Source of the DNA: Marinobacterium arenosum
GTDB taxonomy: Bacteria; Pseudomonadota; Gammaproteobacteria; Pseudomonadales; Balneatricaceae
Assembly: GCF_019795155.1 (NCBI RefSeq)
Contig: NZ_JAILYN010000016.1
Coordinates: 1-64,000, forward strand
Length of the DNA stretch: 64,000 nt
Reading direction: 5' to 3'
Shown here one piece after another: positions 52,636 through 60,466 of this stretch. The notes beneath the pieces are model-generated. The model did no database searches. It was given only the letters and a program-made list of their open reading frames with translations, and had not been told where the DNA came from. The position numbers were made by a program, and so were the translations under genes. Every line of letters starts with the position of its first letter. Positions within the stretch are counted from its first letter, which is position 1.

Positions 52636-53412
52636 GTGAATAAAGCACTGCTGATCAACTTTGTCCGGCAGGACCTGATCGACCGCTACTCTGGCTCCCT
52701 GCTGGGCGGCGCCTGGTCCTTTGTCATGCCGCTGGTAAACATCCTGATCTTCGTACTGATCTTTTCGAAGATCATGGGGGCCAGGCTGGAGATACTGGGC
52801 GCCGAGTTTGCCGAATACAGCTACAGCATTTTCCTAGTGACCGGGATTCTGGGTTGGAACGCGCTGTCCAATACCATCTCCCGGGTAACCAATGTGTTCA
52901 GCGACAAGGCGTCGCTGATCGGTAAGGTGAACATCTCGTTGGTGGTGATGCCGGTGTATATCGTGCTGACCGAAACGATCATCTTTGCAATTTCCTACCT
53001 GTTCTTTATGTTTTTCATCCTGCTGATCGGCTTTCCGCTCAGTTGGCATTTTCTGCTGATTCCGCTGATTTTCGTGGTACAGCAGCTGATGGCCTACGCA
53101 CTGGGGTTCATCTGTGCGGTGCTCAGCGTCTTCTTCCGTGATATCCGGGAGTTCGTCAGCGTGATCCTGCAGCTCTGGTTCTGGCTGACGCCGATCGTCT
53201 ATGTGGTCAATATCCTGCCCGAGAAGGTAAGGATATTCTTCATGCTCAACCCGGCTTACCATCTGGTTACCGCTTACCGGGACCTGGTGATGTACCAGCG
53301 GATGCCGGATTGGACCGCGCTGTCGATACTGTTTGCCACCTCGGCCCTGCTGCTGATGCTGGGGGTATGGATGTTCAGGAAACTTGAGCGGGATATTCGC
53401 GACTTTATTTAA
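52636..53412 (+). CDS. wzm: Polysaccharide ABC-2 exporter permease (Wzm type)
   Basis: The permease of an ABC transporter moving lipid-linked polysaccharide across the inner membrane. The 258 residues have six membrane helices and the ABC-2 family features: N-terminal FVRQDLIDRYSGSLLGGAWSFVMPL and the late LQLWFWLTPIVYVVNILPEKVR. The start is GTG 52636. The Wzt-type ATPase gene follows 5 bp later. Confidence 0.93.
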   Translation: MNKALLINFVRQDLIDRYSGSLLGGAWSFVMPLVNILIFVLIFSKIMGARLEILGAEFAEYSYSIFLVTGILGWNALSNTISRVTNVFSDKASLIGKVNISLVVMPVYIVLTETIIFAISYLFFMFFILLIGFPLSWHFLLIPLIFVVQQLMAYALGFICAVLSVFFRDIREFVSVILQLWFWLTPIVYVVNILPEKVRIFFMLNPAYHLVTAYRDLVMYQRMPDWTALSILFATSALLLMLGVWMFRKLERDIRDFI

Positions 53413-53417
53413 ACGCT

Positions 53418-54653
53418 ATGACTATGATTCAGGTTTCAAATCTGCACAAGCGCTTCAAACTCTACAGGAAGCCCTCGGACCGTCTGAAGGAGATGCTGAT
53501 GCGGCGCTCCTATCATCAGAGCTTCGAAGCCCTGAAGGGGATCTCGTTCGAGCTGAAAGCGGGCGAAACGCTCGGCGTGCTTGGCAAAAACGGTGCCGGT
53601 AAGTCGACCCTGCTGAAGATCCTGACCGGCGTACTGTTGCCGGATGCGGGCGAGATCCGCAAAGAGGGCAAGATCACCGGCCTGCTCGAGCTGGGCACCG
53701 GCTTCGATGCCAGCCTGACCGGCTTGCAGAACATCTACGGCAATGGCCTGCTGATCGGTATGAGCCGCGAGGAGATCGAACAGTCGCTGGACGATATCAT
53801 CGCCTTCTCCGAACTCGGTGAGTTCATCCATGAGCCGATCCGCACCTACTCGTCCGGCATGACCATGCGGCTGGCGTTCTCCATCGCGATACACGCCAAC
53901 CCAAGTTGCTTCCTGGTTGACGAGGCGCTGTCGGTCGGCGATGGCCACTTCCAGCAGAAATGCATGCGGCGGATCAAGCGGTTCCGCGAACAGGGCGGCG
54001 GCATCATCTTCGTCTCCCATGACCTTAACGCGGTAAAGATGCTCTGTGATCGCGCCATCGTGCTGGATCAGGGCGGGGTGGTCTGCGAAGGCTCGCCGGA
54101 AGACGCGGTCAACCACTACAACCGGATCATGGCCGAGCTGGACGAGCAGGAACAGCAGCTGGTCAAGGCGGCCAACGGTGCCGAAACCTATGGTTCGCTG
54201 AGTGCAGAGATCATCGACTCGCAGCTGCTGGGTGAGCGTTCGGCCAGCAATGTGGTCGCCGCAGGTGAAAACACCCGCATCGAACTGAAGATTCGTGCCA
54301 ACGAACCGGTGGATGACCTGACGGTCGGCATTCTGGTTCGGGACCGCTTCGGCCAGGATATTTTCGGCACCAACAGCTACCACCTGGGCGAAGTGATGAG
54401 GTTGCAGGAAAGTGAGGAGCAGACCATAGCCTTTACCCTGCCGATGGATATCGCGCCTGGGAAATATACCGTGACGGCGGCGCTGCACAGCCAGGAAAAC
54501 CATATCGATGACTGCTACCACTGGTGCGACAACCTGCTGCGCTTCGAAGTGGCTGGGGTCTTGGGCGCCAACTTCTCCGGTGTCTGCCGGCTACACCCCA
54601 CCCTGGAAATAGAATCTAACAAGATGGATAGAGTGGCCAACCTCTATGACTAA
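53418..54653 (+). CDS. wzt: Polysaccharide ABC exporter ATPase with substrate-binding domain (Wzt type)
   Basis: The ATPase of the Wzm/Wzt exporter. The 411 residues consist of an ABC domain (about 1-240; Walker A LGKNGAGKST, signature YSSGMTMRLAFSIA, Walker B CFLVDEALSVGD). A C-terminal beta-sandwich follows (about 265-400), of the type that binds the modified non-reducing end of the O-polysaccharide in Wzt proteins. That domain predicts export of a chain with a specific terminal cap. The gene overlaps the methyltransferase gene by 8 bp. Confidence 0.94.
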   Translation: MTMIQVSNLHKRFKLYRKPSDRLKEMLMRRSYHQSFEALKGISFELKAGETLGVLGKNGAGKSTLLKILTGVLLPDAGEIRKEGKITGLLELGTGFDASLTGLQNIYGNGLLIGMSREEIEQSLDDIIAFSELGEFIHEPIRTYSSGMTMRLAFSIAIHANPSCFLVDEALSVGDGHFQQKCMRRIKRFREQGGGIIFVSHDLNAVKMLCDRAIVLDQGGVVCEGSPEDAVNHYNRIMAELDEQEQQLVKAANGAETYGSLSAEIIDSQLLGERSASNVVAAGENTRIELKIRANEPVDDLTVGILVRDRFGQDIFGTNSYHLGEVMRLQESEEQTIAFTLPMDIAPGKYTVTAALHSQENHIDDCYHWCDNLLRFEVAGVLGANFSGVCRLHPTLEIESNKMDRVANLYD

Positions 54654-56091
54654 GCAAGCCCCGCAACTGGACATTGAACAGATCCTCGACAACGTGCGTA
54701 AGGAAGCCGCCGAACTGGAGCTGGTACAGTCCGACCAGGCGGCTGTTCCGGTTGACCTGTCGCAAGCGGTCAGCCTGCCGGAGCCCAAGCTGTCCAGCCT
54801 GAACCGTTTTGTGATCAAATCCGAATACCAGCTGCACGAGCTGCTGCGGTTCGACGATATGCAGTTTGTCGCCAACGCCTTTCGCGGCATCCTGCAACGG
54901 GAACCGGACGATGCCGGTCTGGACGGTTATACCGCCTACCTACGTAACGGCGGCAGCAAGGAACATCTGCTGGCCGACCTGCTGATGTCGGAAGAGGGGC
55001 AGCAGCGTGGCGTCAAGATCAATGGCCTGGAGTGGCCGATCGCCCGCCACAAGCTGCTGAAGAAGACCGGTCCGCTGGCCCGGGTACTGCGGGTGGTACT
55101 GGACCGGATCGATCTGCTGCTAAAGCCGTGGAAGAAGGACGGTCCGCAACTATCCGATATCAGTGCGGTCGAGATGGCGGCGGTGGAAAACCAGCAGCGG
55201 CTGATGGCCGGCTTGCAGCAGGAGATGGGCCGTATCCTGGCGCGCATCGACCGGCTGGAAGGGCGGCTGGACACTGCCGGCGCAGTGGCTTCCGACGTTG
55301 CCCTGGTACGCCAGGAGCTGCGCTACCAGCAGCGCAACCTGAACCTGATGTTGGACGAGCTGCGTCAGCCGGAAAACCTGCAGCATGCCAAGGCGGTCGC
55401 GACCGCACATGCCGACGACCAGATGGACGCCTACTACGTGGCGTTCGAGGATGCCTGCCGGGGCACGCGGGAGCAGATCCGCGCGGCGATGGAGGTCTAC
55501 CTGCCTTACCTGCAGGCGCTCACCGAGCGTGGCGAGACCCGTTTGCTGGACCTGGGCTGCGGCCGTGGCGAATGGCTGCAGCTGATGCGGGAGCAGGGCT
55601 GGCAGGTGCAGGGCATCGATATGAACCGGGTAATGGTGCAGCAGTGCCAGGAAGCGGAGCTGGAGGTCAGCCAGGCCGACGCGCTGGCTCACCTGCAGAG
55701 CCTGCCGGAGGCCAGCGTAGACTTGATCAGCGGTTTCCATATTATCGAGCACCTGCCGTTCGCCACCCTGTTCGGGGTGTTCAATGAAGCGATGCGGGTG
55801 CTGACGCCGGGCGGCCGAATCCTGTTCGAAACGCCGAACCCGGAAAACCTGCTGGTGGGTAGCCATACCTTCTACCATGATCCGACCCATCGCAATCCGG
55901 TAACGCCGACCTCGGTCGAGTTTCTGGCCCGCTACCACGGCTTCGTGGACGCCGAAATCATCCGCCTGCACCCCTATCCGGAGGAGGCGAAAGTGGCCGG
56001 TATCGATCCGCTCACCGAACGGGTCAACGGCCACCTCTGCGGTCCGCAGGATTACGCCATCATGGCGGTCAAGCCGGAGGTGCAGGCATGA
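54646..56091 (+). CDS. SAM methyltransferase with DUF4214-like domain and coiled coil
   Basis: A 481-residue three-part protein. Residues about 67-125 match the DUF4214 pattern (FVANAFRGILQREPDDAGLDGY). Residues about 180-250 are predicted coiled coil (QQEMGRILARIDRLEGRLD). Residues about 295-400 form a class I methyltransferase with LLDLGCGRGEWL and GFHIIEHLPFATLF. Methyltransferase plus coiled coil next to a Wzt with a carbohydrate-binding domain recalls WbdD-type chain terminators, though no kinase domain is seen. I infer it caps or sizes the exported polysaccharide by terminal methylation. It overlaps wzt by 8 bp and the next gene by 4 bp. Confidence 0.85.
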   Translation: MTKQAPQLDIEQILDNVRKEAAELELVQSDQAAVPVDLSQAVSLPEPKLSSLNRFVIKSEYQLHELLRFDDMQFVANAFRGILQREPDDAGLDGYTAYLRNGGSKEHLLADLLMSEEGQQRGVKINGLEWPIARHKLLKKTGPLARVLRVVLDRIDLLLKPWKKDGPQLSDISAVEMAAVENQQRLMAGLQQEMGRILARIDRLEGRLDTAGAVASDVALVRQELRYQQRNLNLMLDELRQPENLQHAKAVATAHADDQMDAYYVAFEDACRGTREQIRAAMEVYLPYLQALTERGETRLLDLGCGRGEWLQLMREQGWQVQGIDMNRVMVQQCQEAELEVSQADALAHLQSLPEASVDLISGFHIIEHLPFATLFGVFNEAMRVLTPGGRILFETPNPENLLVGSHTFYHDPTHRNPVTPTSVEFLARYHGFVDAEIIRLHPYPEEAKVAGIDPLTERVNGHLCGPQDYAIMAVKPEVQA

Positions 56092-57113
56092 AGGTGCTGG
56101 TGACGGCGAATATCGTACCCTTCATGCCGGGCGGGGCCGACTACCATATCAACGGTGTGGCTCGCGAACTGAAACGGGCGGGGCACGAGGTCGAGTTGAT
56201 CCGTTTTCCGTTCCGCTTCTCGCCCGAGGCCGATATCGAGCAGCTGATGGCCTATACCGAAACCCTGGATCTCAACCGGCTGAACGGGGTCGAGATCGAC
56301 CGGGTGATCAGCCTGCAGTTTCCCGCCTACGGCGTGCAGCATGACCAGCACGTGGTCTGGATCATGCACCAGCACCGAGCAGTCTACGAACTGTACGAAA
56401 AGCAGGCGCAGACGCCGCCGCTGCAGCAGCTGAAGCACAAGGTCCAGGATTTCGACGGCCGGGTGTTGGGCCGTGCCAAGCAGCTGTTCGCCAACTCCCA
56501 ACGGGTGGCTGACCGGCTGCAGCAGTACAACGGCCTGAGTGCCAAGCCGCTCTACCATCCGCCGCATATGGCCGAGCAGTTCTACTGCGAAGAGGACCTG
56601 GGCTATATCTTCTGCCCCAGTCGGTTGGAGCGCCTCAAGCGGCAGGACCTGCTGATCGAAGCGATGCAGTACTGCAAGACACCGGTGAAGGCGATCATCG
56701 CCGGCGACGGTGGCCAGCGTGCCTACTACCAGGGGCTGGTGGAGCAGCTGGGGCTGGAAGACCGGGTCAAGCTGATCGGCAAGTTCACCGAGGCCGAGAA
56801 GTTCGCCTACTACGCCCGAGCCCTGGCGGTGTTCTTCGCGCCGTTCGATGAGGATTACGGCTACATCACCCTGGAAGGGATGCTGTCCGGCAAGCCGGTG
56901 ATCACCTGCGAAGATTCCGGCGGTCCGCTGGAGTTCGTCCGCGATGGCGAAAACGGTTTCGTCCTGCCGCCGCAGCCAGAGGCAATCGCCGAAAAGCTGG
57001 ATCAGCTGTATGCCGACCGCAAGCGGTCCCGAGAGATGGGCCAGCAGGCGCGTGCCGATTACGACCGGCAGCAGATCAGCTGGCAAAACGTGGTGGATAG
57101 CCTGCTGGCGTAA
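56088..57113 (+). CDS. Glycosyltransferase family 4
   Basis: A 341-residue GT-B enzyme: N-terminal ANIVPFMPGGADYHINGVARELKRAGHEV and donor-domain CPSRLERLKRQDLLIEAM and DEDYGYITLEGMLSGKPVITCED (E-x7-E). It overlaps the methyltransferase stop by 4 bp and is followed 25 bp later by the next glycosyltransferase, to whose N-terminal half it is similar (both have DEDYG-[YL]-IT and an N-terminal GGA motif), suggesting gene duplication. Confidence 0.9.
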   Translation: MKVLVTANIVPFMPGGADYHINGVARELKRAGHEVELIRFPFRFSPEADIEQLMAYTETLDLNRLNGVEIDRVISLQFPAYGVQHDQHVVWIMHQHRAVYELYEKQAQTPPLQQLKHKVQDFDGRVLGRAKQLFANSQRVADRLQQYNGLSAKPLYHPPHMAEQFYCEEDLGYIFCPSRLERLKRQDLLIEAMQYCKTPVKAIIAGDGGQRAYYQGLVEQLGLEDRVKLIGKFTEAEKFAYYARALAVFFAPFDEDYGYITLEGMLSGKPVITCEDSGGPLEFVRDGENGFVLPPQPEAIAEKLDQLYADRKRSREMGQQARADYDRQQISWQNVVDSLLA

Positions 57114-57138
57114 GCCCCGGGACTGGCGGATTGATGGT

Positions 57139-59526
57139 ATGAAGATAGCGATTGTTGCGCCGAGCCCGGTACCCTACACGGTCGGCGGTGCGGAAAAGCT
57201 CTGGTGGGGGATGTTGCAGAACCTCAACCAGCGCGAAGGATATGAAATCGAGCTGGTCAAGGTTCCGTCGCCGGAGCAGGATTTCTGGCAGTTGATGCAG
57301 AGCTACCGGATGTTCAGCGAAATGGATCTCAGCCATTTCGATCAGGTGATCTCCACCAAGTATCCGGCCTGGATGGTCAACCACCCGAATCATCACTGCT
57401 ACCTGCAGCACAAGTTGCGTGGCCTGTACGATACCTACCATTTCAGCGGCCAGCCGCTGGAACTACAGGAACAACCGGCGGCTTTACAGCCACTGTTGAA
57501 GCTGATGGAACAGCCGGAATTCCCACACCAACGATTGCCGGAATTCTGGGCCGCCCTGCAGCAGGCGCGCGAGTCTCTGCCCGAGGAGCTGTTCGCGTTC
57601 CCCGGGCCGCTGACCCGCAAGATCGTCCACTTCCTCGATTCGGTGGCCCTACGTCCCGGCTCGATCAAACGTTACAGCGCCATCTCGCACAACGTCGCCA
57701 GCCGGCAGGACTATTTTCCTGAAGGTGTGCCGGTAACGGTGATTCACCATCCGTCCGACCTGCCGGCGTTGGACAACAGCGGCGACGACTATATCTTCAC
57801 CATCAGCCGGCTGGATGGCCCGAAGCGGATCCGCCTGCTGATCGAAGCCTTTATGCGCACCCGGGGCGATATGGAGTTCCGCATCGCCGGCACCGGTCCC
57901 GAGGCCGAATCGCTGCGGGAGCTGGCGGCGCCTGACCCCCGAGTCCGTTTCCTGGGCCGCATCAACGATGCCGAGGTGGTGCGCCAGTACGGTGGCGCCC
58001 GCTTCGTGCCCTTTATCCCTTACGACGAGGATTACGGCCTGATCACCATTGAGGCGATGCAGGCCGGTAAGCCGGTGATCACCACGGTTGATGCCGGCGG
58101 GGTCAACGAGTTCGTCGAGCAGGGTGTCAGCGGCTACTCGGTCGACGTGGATGCCGATGCACTGGCCGACGCAATGCAGCGGCTGATGGATGATCGGCAG
58201 CTCGCTGCACAGATGGGTGAGAATGCGCGCCAGAAGGTCGCCCATGTACGTTGGGATATCACCCTGGACCGGCTGCTGGCCGAACCGGAACCGCTCGAAC
58301 AGGCCGGTATAACGGTAAAGGCGGAGAGACCTCGACCGCAGCTGGTGGTGGCGCTTAACTTTCCGGTCTGGCCGCCACGCGGCGGTGGCCAGAGCCGGGT
58401 CTACTACCTCTATCGCGAAGTGGCCAAGTTCGCCGACGTCACCCTGGTCACCCAGACCGACAACCCGCAGGACGAGAAGTCGCTGCAATTGTTGCCGGGC
58501 CTGAAGGAGCTGCGGGTGGCGAAATCGGGCGAGCAGCTCGCGTATGAGCTGCAGTTACGGGATGAACTGCAGGCCTCGGTGACCGATATTGCGGCGATCG
58601 AAGGTTACCGCAAGTCGCCGGCCTATCTGGATACGCTGCTGGCGGCCAGCCGCAGTGCCGATCTGGTGATCGCTTCGCACCCCTATCTCTACCGCGCGAT
58701 TCGCGATGTCTATCGCGGGCCGCTCTGGTACGAGGCCCATAACGTCGAACTGGATATGAAGCGGGCGGTACTGCAGCAGACAGAGCCGGCTGCGGCCGAA
58801 CCGTACCTCGAACAGGTCCACTCGGTGGAGCAGGCCTGCTGCCGCGACAGCGAGCAGATCCTGGTGTGCAGCCGGGAGGATGCCCAGAGGCTGGCCGAGC
58901 TCTACCAGATCGACGAGGCGAAAACGCTGGTGGTGGCCAACGGCGTGGCGTTGGATAAGACCAGCTTTACGGACGGCAGCAGCCGTCAGCGTCATAAACG
59001 TCGGGTCGGCTTGGCGGGCCGTTTCGTGGCCCTGTTCATGGGCAGCTGGCACGGGCCGAATATCGAGGCGGTTGAGTGGATCAAGTCGGTGGCGCCGCGC
59101 TGCCTTGAAGTCGATTTCATGGTGTTTGGTAGTGTCTGCTCCCATCCGGTCTGTGACGATCTGCCAGCCAACGTCTATACCTTGGGCCTGCTCAGTGACG
59201 AAGAAAAGAGCGTCTGGCTGGGCACCGCCGATCTTGCGCTCAACCCGATGACCAGCGGCTCCGGCACCAACCTGAAGATGCTGGATTATGCCGCCGCCGG
59301 CCTGCCGATCCTGACCACCGAGTTCGGCAATCGCGGCCTGGAGTTCCGGGCTGAGAAGGATCTGCTGATCGCACCGCTGGAGCAGTTCGAACAGCGGATC
59401 AGGGCGATGGCGACTGCGCCCGAGCAGCTCGCCGGATTGGTCGACAGTGCCTACCGGCATGTTCAGCGCGGCTTTGACTGGTCGGTGATCGTCGAATCCA
59501 TGCGTGAGCGGTTATTGAAATTGTAG
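57139..59526 (+). CDS. Two-domain glycosyltransferase (two GT4 modules)
   Basis: At 795 residues this is two glycosyltransferases in one chain. Module 1 (1 to about 390) has APSPVPYTVGGAEKLWWGM, ISRLDGPKRIRLLIEAF and DEDYGLITIEAMQAGKPVITT. Module 2 (from about residue 397) starts afresh with VVALNFPVWPPRGGGQSRVYYLY and has the donor-site GSGTNLKMLDYAAAGLPILTTEFGNRGL. Such enzymes can add two different sugars or linkages. Start 57139 is chosen because it gives the canonical GT-B N-terminus. The frame is open further up to 56944, inside the preceding gene. It is the last gene of the plus-strand operon. Confidence 0.9.
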   Translation: MKIAIVAPSPVPYTVGGAEKLWWGMLQNLNQREGYEIELVKVPSPEQDFWQLMQSYRMFSEMDLSHFDQVISTKYPAWMVNHPNHHCYLQHKLRGLYDTYHFSGQPLELQEQPAALQPLLKLMEQPEFPHQRLPEFWAALQQARESLPEELFAFPGPLTRKIVHFLDSVALRPGSIKRYSAISHNVASRQDYFPEGVPVTVIHHPSDLPALDNSGDDYIFTISRLDGPKRIRLLIEAFMRTRGDMEFRIAGTGPEAESLRELAAPDPRVRFLGRINDAEVVRQYGGARFVPFIPYDEDYGLITIEAMQAGKPVITTVDAGGVNEFVEQGVSGYSVDVDADALADAMQRLMDDRQLAAQMGENARQKVAHVRWDITLDRLLAEPEPLEQAGITVKAERPRPQLVVALNFPVWPPRGGGQSRVYYLYREVAKFADVTLVTQTDNPQDEKSLQLLPGLKELRVAKSGEQLAYELQLRDELQASVTDIAAIEGYRKSPAYLDTLLAASRSADLVIASHPYLYRAIRDVYRGPLWYEAHNVELDMKRAVLQQTEPAAAEPYLEQVHSVEQACCRDSEQILVCSREDAQRLAELYQIDEAKTLVVANGVALDKTSFTDGSSRQRHKRRVGLAGRFVALFMGSWHGPNIEAVEWIKSVAPRCLEVDFMVFGSVCSHPVCDDLPANVYTLGLLSDEEKSVWLGTADLALNPMTSGSGTNLKMLDYAAAGLPILTTEFGNRGLEFRAEKDLLIAPLEQFEQRIRAMATAPEQLAGLVDSAYRHVQRGFDWSVIVESMRERLLKL

Positions 59527-59570
59527 GGGCGGATCAGCGTAACTGGCTGCGGCGGTGGCGCATGGCAATC

Positions 59571-60329
59571 TTGTCGCGGTCAGAGCCCGCTGCTACGAAT
59601 CCCCTCTGTCGTAGCAGCCCGCTCCGAGGGCGACAGCTACGGGCCGTGCCAACCCTGTCGCGGTCGGAGCCTGCTGCTACAGGGTTCCGTACTTCGTAGC
59701 AGCCCGCTCCGAGGGCGACACCTTTGGACCGTGGCAATCTTGTCGCGGTCGGAGCCCGCTGCTACAGGGTTCCGTACTTCGTAGCAGCCCGCTCCGAGGG
59801 CGACAGCTGCGGGCCGTGCCAACCCTGTCGCGGTCGGATCCCGCTGCTACAGGGTTCCGTACTTCGTAGCAGCCCGCTCCGAGGGCGACACCTTTGGACC
59901 GTGCCAACCCCTGTCGCGGTCGGAGCCCGCTGCTACGGGTTCGCGTCTCGTAGCAGCCCGCTCCGAGGGCGACAGCTGCGGACTGCGCTAGGACTATCGC
60001 GGTCGGATCCCGCTGCTACAGGGTTCCGTACTTCGTAGCAGCCCGCTCCGAGGGCGACATCCGCAGGCCATGCAACCCTGTCGCGGTCAGTACCCAAGGG
60101 GCATGCCAAGCCCGCTGCTACAGGGTTCCGTACTTCGTAGCAGCCCGCTCCGAGGGCGACGCCTTTGGACCGTGGCAACCCTGTCGCGGTCAGTACCCAA
60201 GGGGCATGCCAAGCCCGCTGCTACAGGGTTCCGTACTTCGTAGCAGCCCGCTCCGAGGGCGACAGCTGCGGGCCGCGCCAACCCTGTCGCGGTCAGTACC
60301 CAAGGGGCATGCCTAGCCCGCTGTTACAG
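59571..60329. repeat. Tandem BIME array of two REP hairpin types
   Basis: Eight near-identical arms with head GTAG, stem GCCC/GGGC and loop GCTCCGA start at 59611, 59696, 59781, 59866, 59950, 60035, 60137 and 60240. Periods are 85, 85, 85, 84, 85, 102 and 103 bp. Between them lie inverse arms with stem GCGG/CCGC and the same loop. The last three inverse arms carry an insert of about 18 nt in the loop, containing GTACCCAAGGGGCATGCC, which explains the longer period. This fills the convergent gap between the glycosyltransferase operon and the giant repeat gene. No coding sequence is credible here. Confidence 0.93.
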
Positions 60330-60401
60330 GAGTATGCGTCGTCGTCAGGCGTTTAGTTTCCCGCCGCGATCTTCAGGATCTAACAATTCCCTGCAAACAG
60401 A

Positions 60402-60434
60402 CATAAAAAAATCCCCCGGCGGGCCGGGGGATTT
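60402..60434 (-). terminator. Rho-independent terminator of the giant repeat gene
   Basis: An 11-bp stem (AAATCCCCCGG with CCGGGGGATTT, 4-nt loop). Read on the minus strand it is followed by TTTTTT (complement of the A run before 60409). It is about 33 bp beyond the stop codon at 60467. Confidence 0.9.
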
Positions 60435-60466
60435 CAATCGATCCTACCTCAGTTCGATCGGTCCGA

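Noticed and set aside
59571-60329. Regular array considered as a CRISPR
   Set aside because: The period is set by two alternating palindromic arms with near-identical material between them. There are no unique spacers and no cas genes.
59534-60356. Several short open frames in the REP array, on both strands, rich in Arg/Cys/Gly
   Set aside because: They are the same repeat read again and again (for example VALGAGCYEVRNP), have no ribosome sites, and exist only because the hairpin repeat lacks stops in that frame.
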